A DNA stretch of 64,000 bases from Uliginosibacterium sp. GTDB taxonomy: Bacteria; Pseudomonadota; Gammaproteobacteria; Burkholderiales; Rhodocyclaceae. Location of the stretch: positions 62,001 to 126,000 of the forward strand of contig JADKDZ010000004.1 of NCBI GenBank assembly GCA_016718265.1, given 5' to 3'. Positions 54,447-63,923 of the stretch are shown here, in pieces (the stretch's first letter is position 1; each line of letters opens with the position of its first letter). The translations under genes and the position numbers were made by a program. The notes below the pieces were generated by a model. It worked only from the letters and a program-made list of their open reading frames with translations. It did no database searches and was not told the origin of the DNA.

Positions 54447-55868
54447 ATGCAATCCCAAGCGAGTTACGACTACGCGGTCGTACGCAAATTTGCCATCATG
54501 ACGGTTGTGTGGGGGATCGTCGGCATGTTGGTCGGTGTAATTATTGCCGCTCAACTGGTATGGCCCCAGCTCAACTTTCACGAGTGGTTGCATTTTGGGC
54601 GATTGCGCCCGCTCCATACCAACGCGGTGATTTTTGCGTTTGGCGGCTGTGCGCTGTTTGCGACGTCTTACTTCGTCGTGCAGCGAACGTGCCACACCTC
54701 CCTGTTTGCTCCGTGGTTGGCTGAGCTGACCTTCTGGGGATGGCAATTGATCATTGTTCTGGCTGCAGTTACCTTGCCTTTGGGTATTACGACAGGTAAG
54801 GAGTATGCGGAGCTGGAATGGCCGATAGACATCCTGATTACCGTGGTGTGGGTCGCTTACGCGGTGGTGTTTTTCGGGACGATCGTCAAGAGAAAAACGC
54901 CTCACATATATGTTGCGAACTGGTTCTACGGGTCATTTATTCTTGCGGTAGCCGTGCTGCATCTGGTGAATTCCGCGGAAGTCCCTGTTTCGCTCTGGAA
55001 GTCCTACTCCGCTTACGCGGGGGTTCAGGATGCGATGATTCAATGGTGGTATGGGCACAACGCGGTCGGTTTCTTCCTGACGGCGGGCTTTCTCGGGATG
55101 ATGTACTACTTTGTCCCCAAGCAGGCTGAGCGGCCGGTGTACTCCTATCGGCTCTCCGTTGTCCATTTCTGGGCCCTGATTTTTACCTACATGTGGGCCG
55201 GACCGCACCACCTTCACTACACCGCGCTGCCGGACTGGGCTCAGTCTCTCGGGATGACTTTTTCGCTGATCCTTCTGGCACCTAGCTGGGGTGGGATGAT
55301 CAACGGGATCATGACGCTGTCTGGCGCTTGGCATAAGTTGCGTACAGATCCGATTCTCAAGTTCCTCGTGACGTCGCTCTCGTTTTATGGAATGTCGACT
55401 TTTGAGGGGCCGATGATGTCGATCAAGACCGTCAACGCGCTTTCCCACTACACCGACTGGACGGTTGGCCACGTTCATTCCGGGGCGCTCGGCTGGGTAG
55501 CGATGATTTCGATTGGAGCGGTTTACTATTTGCTGCCTCGCATGTACGGCAAGAACGAAATGTACTCGACACGTTTGATCACGCTGCACTTCTGGGTCGC
55601 TACGGTTGGCGTCGTTTTGTACATCGCCTCCATGTGGATTGCAGGCGTGATGCAAGGCTTGATGAGCCGCGCTGTCAACGGCGATGGAACGCTGACGTAC
55701 GCGTTCGTCGAGACCGTGAAGGCGTCCTATCCGTTCTGGACGATTCGCTTGTTGGGTGGCGTCCTGTTCCTGGTTGGTATGCTCATCATGTTCTACAACA
55801 TGGTTCGAACGATCGCAGGGCAGAAAGCCGTGAATGCGCCAGTACTCGCAGTTTCTGCGGCTCACTGA
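54447..55868 (+). CDS. ccoN: cbb3-type cytochrome c oxidase subunit I
   Basis: 473 residues from ATG 54447 (GAGGTGG upstream); the longer frame from 54321 would include the promoter. About 12 membrane segments and the heme/copper His ligands, for example in RPLHTNAVIFAFGG, WWYGHNAVGFFLTAGF, GPHHLHYTALPDW and YTDWTVGHVHSGALGW. It holds the low-spin heme b and the heme b3-CuB site that reduces oxygen with high affinity. Confidence 0.97.
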   Translation: MQSQASYDYAVVRKFAIMTVVWGIVGMLVGVIIAAQLVWPQLNFHEWLHFGRLRPLHTNAVIFAFGGCALFATSYFVVQRTCHTSLFAPWLAELTFWGWQLIIVLAAVTLPLGITTGKEYAELEWPIDILITVVWVAYAVVFFGTIVKRKTPHIYVANWFYGSFILAVAVLHLVNSAEVPVSLWKSYSAYAGVQDAMIQWWYGHNAVGFFLTAGFLGMMYYFVPKQAERPVYSYRLSVVHFWALIFTYMWAGPHHLHYTALPDWAQSLGMTFSLILLAPSWGGMINGIMTLSGAWHKLRTDPILKFLVTSLSFYGMSTFEGPMMSIKTVNALSHYTDWTVGHVHSGALGWVAMISIGAVYYLLPRMYGKNEMYSTRLITLHFWVATVGVVLYIASMWIAGVMQGLMSRAVNGDGTLTYAFVETVKASYPFWTIRLLGGVLFLVGMLIMFYNMVRTIAGQKAVNAPVLAVSAAH

Positions 55869-55878
55869 GGGGTGAGAC

Positions 55879-56490
<612 letters not shown>

Positions 56491-56501
56491 GGAGCTTGCT
56501 G

Positions 56502-56681
56502 ATGGATATCAACACGCTTCGATCGGTGCTGACTGCACTGGCTTTGGGTTGTTTTCTGGCTATAGCTTTTTGGGCGTATAGCAAGGGGGCGCGCAAGGGG
56601 TTTGATGAAGCTGCCCTGCTGCCCTTCAGTGACGATGACGGGCTGCCCGAAAAGCGCGAGCCTGTCGACAACAGGGGATGA
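56502..56681 (+). CDS. ccoQ: cbb3-type oxidase subunit CcoQ/FixQ
   Basis: 59 residues from ATG 56502 with AAGGAG upstream. One membrane helix (ALALGCFLAIAFWAYSKGAR) and an acidic tail, the usual form of CcoQ, which stabilises the complex. It sits between ccoO and ccoP. Confidence 0.9.
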   Translation: MDINTLRSVLTALALGCFLAIAFWAYSKGARKGFDEAALLPFSDDDGLPEKREPVDNRG

Positions 56682-56687
56682 TGCATC

Positions 56688-57596
56688 ATGAGCGATTTTG
56701 TCAGCGACTTCTGGCATTACTACGTCACGGGACTTGTGGTTCTCAGCGTGGCATTTTGTATCTGGATTCTGGCCTCCAATATGACAAGGCGGAGTCCTGG
56801 TCCTGTCTCGCTCCACGACCATATTTGGGATGAAACCCTTCAGGAATACAACCATCCGCTACCAAGGTGGTGGATGTACTTGTTTTGGCTGACCTTGTTC
56901 TTTGCGATTGGATACTATTTTCTGTATCCGGGGCTTGGCAACTTGCCGGGAAAAATCGGCTGGACGTCTGTTGGGCAGTATCAAGAAGAGATGAAAAAGG
57001 CCGACGAGCAGTTCAAGCCTATTTATGACAAATACTTGAAGCAAGACTTGCTCGCTGTCGCTGTGGACCCGGAAGCTCAGGCCATGGGGCAGAGGTTGTT
57101 TTTGACCTATTGTGCGCAATGTCATGGTGCCGATGCGCGTGGCGCGAAGGGGTACCCGAACCTGACGGATGGTGATTGGCTTTACGGCGGCGACGCTGCC
57201 ACTGTCAAGGCGACTATCGTCGGTGGGCGTCAGGGGGTAATGCCTGCGTTAGGTGGCGTACTGGGTGCAGAAGGCGTGAAAGATGTAGCCAACTATGTCA
57301 GATCGCTGTCAGGTCTGGCGCACGATTCCTTGCGCGCACAACGTGGCAAAGATGCATTCATGCAGAACTGTGTGGCGTGTCACGGACCGGAGGGTAAGGG
57401 AAATCAAGCGCTAGGTGCTCCGAACCTTACAGACCGCGTCTGGCTGTATGGTTCCTCCGAAGCGACGATTGTCGAGACCGTCTCAAAAGGGCGGCAGAAC
57501 CAGATGCCGGTGTTTAAGGACTTGCTGGGAGAGCCCAAGATTCATTTGCTTGCAGCTTACGTGATCGGGTTGTCCAAGAATCAGGACAAGCAGTAG
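56688..57596 (+). CDS. ccoP: cbb3-type cytochrome c oxidase subunit III (di-heme)
   Basis: 302 residues. Two N-terminal membrane segments (about 12-30 and 62-80) and two heme c motifs, CAQCH at 142-146 and CVACH at 228-232, with axial Met residues in GVMPALGG and QNQMPVFKDLL. It accepts electrons from soluble or membrane cytochrome c. A terminator follows. Confidence 0.97.
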   Translation: MSDFVSDFWHYYVTGLVVLSVAFCIWILASNMTRRSPGPVSLHDHIWDETLQEYNHPLPRWWMYLFWLTLFFAIGYYFLYPGLGNLPGKIGWTSVGQYQEEMKKADEQFKPIYDKYLKQDLLAVAVDPEAQAMGQRLFLTYCAQCHGADARGAKGYPNLTDGDWLYGGDAATVKATIVGGRQGVMPALGGVLGAEGVKDVANYVRSLSGLAHDSLRAQRGKDAFMQNCVACHGPEGKGNQALGAPNLTDRVWLYGSSEATIVETVSKGRQNQMPVFKDLLGEPKIHLLAAYVIGLSKNQDKQ

Positions 57597-57619
57597 CCTA
57601 CTTCTCGGCTGTTCGAGCA

Positions 57620-57645
57620 AAAGGCGGCCTCGTGCCGCCTTTTTC
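57620..57645 (+). terminator. terminator after ccoNOQP
   Basis: Stem AGGCGGC / GCCGCCT with a five-base loop and a T run; about 25 bases after the ccoP stop. A further stem GTGCCG / CGGCAC lies at about 57666-57689 before ccoG. Confidence 0.88.
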
Positions 57646-57712
57646 GTTTAGAGTACTTTTTGATTGTGCCGTCTTCTGAAAATCGGCACGGATGATTAGT
57701 TGAGGAGGCGTT

Positions 57713-59101
57713 ATGGAACCAGGAGCCCAGGAGACCTTGTATGAGGTCCGACAGAAAATTTATCCGCGGGCTGTTTCCGGCGCTTTTGCCCAATGGCGAT
57801 GGGCGATGGTATGGATCACCCAGCTGGTCTTCTACGGTTTGTGCTGGCTGCCATGGAACGGTCGGCAGGCTGTTCTATTTCACTTGGCCGAACGGAAGTT
57901 TTACGTATTCGGACTCGTACTCTGGCCACAGGATGTTTTCTATCTGGCTGTGCTGCTCATCATTTCTGCCTACGCGTTGTTTTTGTTTACCGCAGTAGCC
58001 GGGCGCTTGTGGTGCGGATTCGCCTGCCCACAAACGGTGTACACCGAAATATTCCTGTGGGTCGAACGACTTGTGGAGGGGGATCGAAACAAGCGCATGA
58101 AACTTGACTCCGCCCCGAACAGCCTTCGCAAAATTGGGCTCAAGGTGCTCAAATACGCGGTCTGGATACTGTTGTCGATTTGGACAGGTATCACATTTGT
58201 CGGTTATTTCACGCCAATACGTGAAGTTGTCGGAAATTTGGCGGGTTTTGAGCTGAGCGGGTGGGAGGCATTTTGGTTGTTTTTTTATAGCGCTTTTACC
58301 TATTTGATGGCAGGGGTGATGCGCGAGCAGGTATGCAAGTACATGTGTCCGTATGCCCGATTTCAGAGCGTAATGTTCGATTCCGATACGCTCGTGATTA
58401 CGTACGACCGAGAACGTGGCGAGACTCGCGGGGCACGAAAAAAGGGCGAAGCGTATCGAGAGCAGGGATTGGGGGACTGTGTCGATTGCGGGATATGTGT
58501 GCAGGTGTGTCCCACGGGCATCGACATAAGGAACGGACTTCAGTACGAATGTATTGGCTGTACAGCCTGCATTGATGCGTGTGATCAGGTGATGACCAAG
58601 ATGGAGTACCCCCGTGGGTTGATTCGGTACTCAACCGAAAATGCACTGAAGCAGCACTGGGGGCGGAGCGAGATTCTCAGGCACGTATTTCGTCCCCGTA
58701 TTCTGATGTACGTGGCTGTGCTCGGCGCAATATGCATTGCGTTCATGTGGGGGCTTTTCTCTCGCGACGAGATACGTGTGGATGTCATCAAGGACCGGAC
58801 GATACTGAGTCGGGAAGTTGAGGGCGGGCTGATTGAAAACGTCTACATCCTGCAGTTGATGAATATGGGTGAGCAGCCGAAACAGCTGCATCTATCTGTT
58901 GAGGGGCTTCCTGGCATCGCGCTTGATGGGCCGCAGATAGTGCCTGTCGACGCTTCGCACAACAAGACAGCGACCGTGCGAGTGCGTGTCCCGATGGATG
59001 ACGTGGGTAAGGGCTCTCACGAGATATTTTTTGTGATCAGCGCTGATGACGGTAATCAACCACTCATTCTGCGTGAGAAGGCGGTGTTCATTTCGCCGTG
59101 A
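57713..59101 (+). CDS. ccoG: cytochrome c oxidase accessory protein CcoG (FixG-type Fe-S protein)
   Basis: 462 residues. Several membrane segments, the paired cysteine motifs CGFACPQTVYTEIF and CKYMCPYARFQSVMFD, then a double 4Fe-4S ferredoxin region (CVDCGICVQVCPTGIDI, CIGCTACIDACDQ), and a C-terminal Ig-like periplasmic domain. In other bacteria CcoG reduces copper for delivery to CuB. ccoH follows directly. Confidence 0.95.
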   Translation: MEPGAQETLYEVRQKIYPRAVSGAFAQWRWAMVWITQLVFYGLCWLPWNGRQAVLFHLAERKFYVFGLVLWPQDVFYLAVLLIISAYALFLFTAVAGRLWCGFACPQTVYTEIFLWVERLVEGDRNKRMKLDSAPNSLRKIGLKVLKYAVWILLSIWTGITFVGYFTPIREVVGNLAGFELSGWEAFWLFFYSAFTYLMAGVMREQVCKYMCPYARFQSVMFDSDTLVITYDRERGETRGARKKGEAYREQGLGDCVDCGICVQVCPTGIDIRNGLQYECIGCTACIDACDQVMTKMEYPRGLIRYSTENALKQHWGRSEILRHVFRPRILMYVAVLGAICIAFMWGLFSRDEIRVDVIKDRTILSREVEGGLIENVYILQLMNMGEQPKQLHLSVEGLPGIALDGPQIVPVDASHNKTATVRVRVPMDDVGKGSHEIFFVISADDGNQPLILREKAVFISP

Positions 59102-59110
59102 GGAGACGAC

Positions 59111-59611
59111 GTGTTGGCTGGCAACAAGAGAATTCAGAGCATTCTGCAAAATCCGTGGCCATGGGCGTTATTCGGGCTTCCTGCGCTGACCATGGTCGCG
59201 GGCGTCATAACGATAGTATTGGCCGTACTCTCCGAGGATGGATTGGTCGCGGACGACTATTACAAGCAAGGGTTGGCGATCAATCAGGCTTTGGCCAGAG
59301 ATGAGGCGGCAAAGCGCTATGGCCTGCGTGCTACCGTCGCCCTGAGCGAAGGGAGCATTCGCGTGAGTCTAATTGGCAATGGGGAGTACAGGTTGCCGGA
59401 AAAGTTGGCGATGCGGTGGATGCATCCGACCCAAGCCGGTTCCGATCGAACAGTTGCCTTGACCAGGCAGCAGGACGGCGCTTATGTGGTCGAGGTGCCG
59501 ATGCTTGCCGTCGGCCGCTGGAATGTGTCCATAGAAGACCCGTCTCGTGAGTGGCGACTGGTCGGCTCCGTGGCGATCCCCTATACCGGGATACTTGAGT
59601 TGGCCCCTTGA
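59111..59611 (+). CDS. ccoH: FixH family protein (CcoH)
   Basis: 166 residues from GTG 59111 (GGAG upstream), nine bases after ccoG. One membrane helix (about 22-42), then DDYYKQGLAINQALARDEAA, the FixH hallmark, and a periplasmic beta domain. CcoH stabilises early assembly of the cbb3 oxidase. Confidence 0.9.
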   Translation: MLAGNKRIQSILQNPWPWALFGLPALTMVAGVITIVLAVLSEDGLVADDYYKQGLAINQALARDEAAKRYGLRATVALSEGSIRVSLIGNGEYRLPEKLAMRWMHPTQAGSDRTVALTRQQDGAYVVEVPMLAVGRWNVSIEDPSREWRLVGSVAIPYTGILELAP

Positions 59612-59698
59612 GCATGGCCTTGCGGGCTGTGCTACTTAAGCCTCAGACCGGATGGTGTCTGGACGCGATACGCCACTAACTCGCGGCGTCTTGCCGCT

Positions 59699-60469
59699 TC
59701 AGCTCGGAGCGTGATTCAACAACGCCTTGAGACCTTCGGCGTTCAAAATCCGGATGTATTTTTGCTGTACGCCGATGAGTCCTTCATCATGAAATTTCGA
59801 GAAGGCGCGGCTAACCGTTTCAAGCTTGAGTCCTAGGTACGAGCCAATTTCCTCTCGCGTCATTCGGAGATGAAATTCCGAAGCTGAGTAACCACGGACA
59901 CGCATACGTTGTGACAAGTTGAGCAAGAATGCGGCGATACGTTCTTCGGCGCGCATGGAGCCAAGAAGGATCATGAGGCTTTGGTCGCGCACAATCTCCC
60001 TGCTCATGAACTTGTGGAACTGTTGCTGTAGCGACTTGATGTGACGAGACAGCTCTTCGAGCTGGTCGTAGGGCATGATGCAAATCTCGCTGTCTTCCAG
60101 CGCTGTGGCATTGCACACGTGGTAGTCGTTGCTGATGCCATCCATCCCGATGATTTCACCGGCCATATGAAAGCCGGTTACTTGCTCCAGGCCTTCTTCG
60201 GTGAGGATGTCTGTCTTGAAAAAACCGATCCTGATCGCATACAGCGCTTCGAACGGGTCTCCCGCGCGGAAAATTTGTTGCCCCCGCTTAATTTTGCGGC
60301 GGATCACGAAATCATCCAGTTTATGGAGGTCTTCGTTATCAAGGCCAACGGCAAGACACAACTCTCTCAGACTGCACTGAGCACAGGCAGCCCGGATATT
60401 GCTCGAAGTCAGGGGAATTGGATATTTCTGGTCCACGGCAGTGAGTTTACCCTGCCTATTGACCAACAT
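59699..60469 (-). CDS. fnr: FNR-type oxygen-sensing transcription regulator
   Basis: 256 residues from ATG 60469 (a TTG at 60472 adds one; a GTG at 60436 is a shorter option). Fe-S ligands are Cys29, Cys32 and Cys38 in CAQCSLRELC plus Cys119 in DYHVCNAT. The cyclic-nucleotide-like sensor domain is followed by a helix-turn-helix with the FNR reading helix KLETVSRAFSKF (E--SR contacts). It binds TTGAT-N4-ATCAA sites without oxygen. It is divergent from hemN, and an FNR-type box overlaps its own start codon. Confidence 0.95.
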   Translation of the reverse strand: MLVNRQGKLTAVDQKYPIPLTSSNIRAACAQCSLRELCLAVGLDNEDLHKLDDFVIRRKIKRGQQIFRAGDPFEALYAIRIGFFKTDILTEEGLEQVTGFHMAGEIIGMDGISNDYHVCNATALEDSEICIMPYDQLEELSRHIKSLQQQFHKFMSREIVRDQSLMILLGSMRAEERIAAFLLNLSQRMRVRGYSASEFHLRMTREEIGSYLGLKLETVSRAFSKFHDEGLIGVQQKYIRILNAEGLKALLNHAPS

Positions 60470-60472
60470 CAA
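60459..60472 (+). promoter_or_regulatory. FNR-type box between fnr and hemN
   Basis: TTGAC-CAAC-ATCAA, one mismatch from consensus. For hemN it would sit at -41.5 of a start near 60507, with a -10-like GATGTT at 60495-60500. For fnr it covers the start codon, fitting autorepression. Confidence 0.65.
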
Positions 60473-60524
60473 CGTAATTGGAGACTATCTCTGCGATGTT
60501 CTCTCGCTGCACTGGGATCCTGCC

Positions 60525-61910
60525 GTGTCCGCCTCTGTTTTGTTCGACCCTGACTTGATTCGTCGGTTTGATGTTCCAGGACCGCGATATACCTCCTACC
60601 CCACCGCCGACCGCTTTATCGGCGAGCTTGGCAGCCAGGAAGTCGTTGATCAGCTCTCCCTCCGTGCGAGGAAGAAAAGTCCTCATCCGCTATCACTGTA
60701 TTTTCACATTCCGTTCTGCAACACGATCTGCTACTACTGCGCCTGCAACAAGATCATCACCAAAGATCGTAGCGTATCAGAACGCTATCTGAACTATCTC
60801 GAGCGCGAGATGGACCTGGTTGCCACCGCGCTCGGCGATGATCGCTTGGTGTCTCAGATGCACTGGGGTGGGGGGACGCCGACGTTCTTGCCTGCTTCCG
60901 AGGTCTCCCGCCTCATCGCCGCAATCAAGTCGCGCTTTCAATTGCAGGAAGCTGGGGAGTACTCGATTGAAATCGATCCTCGCAAGGTCTCAGCGGAGAC
61001 TGTTCAGATGCTGGCGGATCACGGATTCAACAGAATGAGTCTTGGGATACAAGATTTTGATCCCGCCGTGCAGCGAGCCGTCAACCGCACGCAGACAGTC
61101 GATGAGACGGTGCTGGTGATGAAGGCAGCGCGAGAGTCCGGGTTTCGATCGGTCAGCGTGGATTTGATCTACGGCCTGCCACTTCAGACTCAAGAGCGCT
61201 TTGCGCGGACGCTGGACATTGTTTTGTCCATGACGCCTGATCGGCTCTCTCTATACAACTACGCGCACCTTCCGACCAGGTTCATGCCGCAGCGGCGGAT
61301 CAACGCCGCTGATTTGCCCGACCCCGAGGAGAAACTTGCAATCCTGGCTATGGCTATCGAGAAGCTGGGCGCTGCGGGCTACGTCTATATCGGTATGGAT
61401 CATTTTGCCCGTCCCGACGATGAACTCGCTATCGCTCAACGGCAAGGCAGCCTGCAGCGCAACTTTCAGGGCTACTCGACTTACGCTGAGTGCGACATGC
61501 TGGGCTTCGGCGTGTCGTCGATAGGACCGGTTGACGGCCTCTACATCCAGAATCAGCGCGAGATAGATCATTACTATGCAGCGCTGGATGCTGGCGTGCT
61601 GCCGGTGATGCGGGGCTGGCGCATGAGTGAAGACGATCAGCTTCGAGCCTCCGTCATTCAGACGCTGATGTGCAATTTCCGGCTGTCAGTGCCGGAGTTT
61701 GAGCAGAGAATGGGCAGGCGCTTCAATGAAGTATTTGCGCAAGAACTCGATGAACTAGCGAGTCTGGCGGACGCCGGGCTTGTCGAGTTGAGTGATGACG
61801 CGCTTGTCGTGACGATGCGTGGCCGGATGCTGGTGCGGATTGTCGCAATGGTCTTCGACGCGCATTTGCGTGCAGACCGAGCACAGCGCCGATACTCACG
61901 CGTGATCTGA
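60525..61910 (+). CDS. hemN: oxygen-independent coproporphyrinogen III oxidase
   Basis: 461 residues from GTG 60525. The N-terminus VLFDPDLIRRFDVPGPRYTS and YPTADRF, and the radical SAM motif CNTICYYCACN, define true HemN (not the HemW type). GGGTPTFL is the SAM-binding GGE-like motif. It makes protoporphyrinogen for heme when oxygen is scarce, which serves the heme-rich cbb3 oxidase. Its promoter region holds an FNR-type box. Confidence 0.95.
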   Translation: MSASVLFDPDLIRRFDVPGPRYTSYPTADRFIGELGSQEVVDQLSLRARKKSPHPLSLYFHIPFCNTICYYCACNKIITKDRSVSERYLNYLEREMDLVATALGDDRLVSQMHWGGGTPTFLPASEVSRLIAAIKSRFQLQEAGEYSIEIDPRKVSAETVQMLADHGFNRMSLGIQDFDPAVQRAVNRTQTVDETVLVMKAARESGFRSVSVDLIYGLPLQTQERFARTLDIVLSMTPDRLSLYNYAHLPTRFMPQRRINAADLPDPEEKLAILAMAIEKLGAAGYVYIGMDHFARPDDELAIAQRQGSLQRNFQGYSTYAECDMLGFGVSSIGPVDGLYIQNQREIDHYYAALDAGVLPVMRGWRMSEDDQLRASVIQTLMCNFRLSVPEFEQRMGRRFNEVFAQELDELASLADAGLVELSDDALVVTMRGRMLVRIVAMVFDAHLRADRAQRRYSRVI

Positions 61911-61915
61911 GGCCG

Positions 61916-61946
61916 CCTGAGGCGCTTTGCGAAGCGCAGCCTCAGG
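61916..61946. terminator. stem-loop between convergent hemN and PsiF-repeat gene
   Basis: CCTGAGG pairs with CCTCAGG, enclosing GCGCTT / AAGCGC; six bases after the hemN stop. It may act for both strands, though T runs are lacking. Confidence 0.5.
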
Positions 61947-61967
61947 GGGCCGGGCGGGGACAGGATG

Positions 61968-62234
61968 CTAGGATTTCTGGGCGTCGGCGGTGCATTTTTT
62001 GACGAAGCTGTTTTTGGCGGCTCCCGCCAGCTTCTTTTCAGCCGCTTGCGCGTCACAGTTCTCTGTCGCGCCCTTTTTCGCTGCATCAGCCTCGCACTTC
62101 TTCATGAAGCTGTTTTTTGCGGCGCCAGCAAGTTTCTTCTCGGTTGCGCGAGCCTCGCAACTGGCGTCAGCCGCAAATGCCCAGTTTGAGACTAGCAGCG
62201 TCGAGAGAACGGCCAAAAGCAGTTTCTTGTACAT
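61968..62234 (-). CDS. secreted PsiF-repeat protein
   Basis: 88 residues from ATG 62234. Signal peptide MYKKLLLAVLSTLLVSNWAF, then two nearly identical repeats: EKKLAGAAKNSFMKKC and EKKLAGAAKNSFVKKC, each with a preceding Cys. This is the PsiF repeat of the E. coli phosphate-starvation-inducible protein. The function is unknown; the even cysteines suggest disulfides in the periplasm. Confidence 0.88.
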   Translation of the reverse strand: MYKKLLLAVLSTLLVSNWAFAADASCEARATEKKLAGAAKNSFMKKCEADAAKKGATENCDAQAAEKKLAGAAKNSFVKKCTADAQKS

Positions 62235-62314
62235 GATCAAATCTCCGTTGTGGTATGCCAAATGGCCGGGACGATTCTAGTCTTCTTCTGGACAGAATGC
62301 GCTGACCGGAAAGG

Positions 62315-63163
62315 CTAGTTACGTTGCTGCTCAAGCGTGAAGCTGGCTTGCTGGTCTTGAGCAAGAAGACTGCTCAGCTGCGGCATGCTCTCTTGCAGCA
62401 AGGCATGCAGTGTCCACGGCGGGTTGATGACGAACATGCCGCTCCCGCACATGCCATGACCTTGCGTCGCAGGGGCACGCACCGAGAGGCTGACGTGGAG
62501 CCAGCTCTCACATGGCAGAGCCTTCAAACGCTTGGGCATCTGGGCAGACTCCAGCTTGGGAAGCTGCGGGTACCAGATGGCGTAGGTGCCAGAGGAAAAT
62601 TTCTGCAGGGCTTCTCGTAGTGTGTGAATCACGCGCGAGTAATCTTCTCTGAGCTCGTAAGAAGGGTCCATCAGCACCAGCCCGCGCCTCGACGAAGGAG
62701 GGAGTAATGCTTTCAATGTGGTGAAACCGTCATCGGCGTAAACGATGACCCGCTTGTCGTCCTGCCCAAGCTTGTGAGCCAGAATCTGATGGTCGGAGCT
62801 GTGAAGCTCGAATAACCTCAGCCGGTCCTGTTCTCGCAGCAGCATCTGTGCAATGCGGGGCGAGCCGGGATAGTAGCGAAGGCGTTGGCCGCTGTTCTCC
62901 GCACGCACGATGGCCAGATAGTCCACGATGAGCGGGGACACAGAGTCAGTCCGCTCCCAAAGTCGCCCGACGCCGTCGCGAAATTCGCCCAGCTTCTCGG
63001 CGTGTTCAGTCTCCAGAGAGTAGCCACCTGCGCCCGCGTGCGTGTCAATCACAAAAAGCGGTTTGTCTTTCTGGCACAGGTATTTGATGAGCTGAATCCA
63101 CACTGCGTGTTTCAGAACGTCGGCATGATTGCCGGCGTGATAGGAATGGCGATAGCTCAGCAT
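62315..63163 (-). CDS. rlmJ: 23S rRNA (adenine2030-N6)-methyltransferase RlmJ
   Basis: 282 residues. N-terminal MLSYRHSYHAGNHADVLKHA, DTHAGAGGY (SAM binding) and GMFVINPPWTL are conserved in RlmJ. The catalytic motif IV is DPSYE rather than the DPPYE of E. coli RlmJ, a change in the second Pro. It methylates A2030 of 23S rRNA before assembly of the large subunit. Confidence 0.93.
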   Translation of the reverse strand: MLSYRHSYHAGNHADVLKHAVWIQLIKYLCQKDKPLFVIDTHAGAGGYSLETEHAEKLGEFRDGVGRLWERTDSVSPLIVDYLAIVRAENSGQRLRYYPGSPRIAQMLLREQDRLRLFELHSSDHQILAHKLGQDDKRVIVYADDGFTTLKALLPPSSRRGLVLMDPSYELREDYSRVIHTLREALQKFSSGTYAIWYPQLPKLESAQMPKRLKALPCESWLHVSLSVRAPATQGHGMCGSGMFVINPPWTLHALLQESMPQLSSLLAQDQQASFTLEQQRN

Positions 63164-63252
63164 TGGTGATAGAGGGTACTGCGGAGGTAAGGGAGTTCGC
63201 GCCGCGCGGCACGGGCGCTGCAGCCAGAAACTTGCGCTGGGCGTACTAACGC

Positions 63253-63732
63253 TCAGAGTTTACCGTCAGCGTACAGCTTCTCAAAGCGCTGCTCTTCACG
63301 GAGGTAGTGGTTGCTGCACTCAACGATGATGGCGTTGTCGCTCGGGTTATCGCACTTCTTCGGTTTTTTGTAGAAGCGCTGCCACGAGGCATCTCTGCGC
63401 TGGCGCTCCGCGTTCGCGGCCCGGGACGCCAGTGCGTCTTGAAGCTTGAGCTCACGCTTGACTCGCTCAAGCTCACTCTGCTCTTTCTCTTTCTTCAAAC
63501 GTTCCTGCTTGGCGAGGCTCGCCAGCCGCTCTGCCTCGACCTGAGCCGCGTCAATTTCAGCGCTAGCAAGGGATTGTTCCACGACCACGGCCGTGCGCTT
63601 TACGGAGACCGCGGGAGGCGGGCTGCTGAGAAGTTTGTCGGCCCCGGCCTTGAGCCCGAAGACGACAAGCGCGCTGGCGACGGCCGCTACGAGCAGATGC
63701 TGAAAAGTCTTGCCGGTTTCGAGGTCAGACAT
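63253..63732 (-). CDS. membrane-anchored coiled-coil protein of unknown function
   Basis: 159 residues from ATG 63732 (MSDLETGKTFQHLLVAAVAS). One membrane helix at about 12-30, a long charged coiled coil (about 60-120, rich in Glu, Lys, Arg and Leu), and a C-terminal segment with two cysteines (KKCDNPSDN, VECSNHYLR). I do not recognise a named family. Confidence 0.65.
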   Translation of the reverse strand: MSDLETGKTFQHLLVAAVASALVVFGLKAGADKLLSSPPPAVSVKRTAVVVEQSLASAEIDAAQVEAERLASLAKQERLKKEKEQSELERVKRELKLQDALASRAANAERQRRDASWQRFYKKPKKCDNPSDNAIIVECSNHYLREEQRFEKLYADGKL

Positions 63733-63923
63733 GTCAGAGGCACGCAGAGTGATGGAAAGGCGAATCTTGCCGAAGGTTCCCAATGAGCGGCAAGTCTAAG
63801 TCCGGTTGTTGCACCCAGGCTTGCCATTCGTCAGGGAAATTCCAGCCTCATGGGGCGCAAAGCAGCGTGCGACGATATTATTCTGATAATAAACAAAATT
63901 ATCGATCCAAAAGGGGCTGGTGT

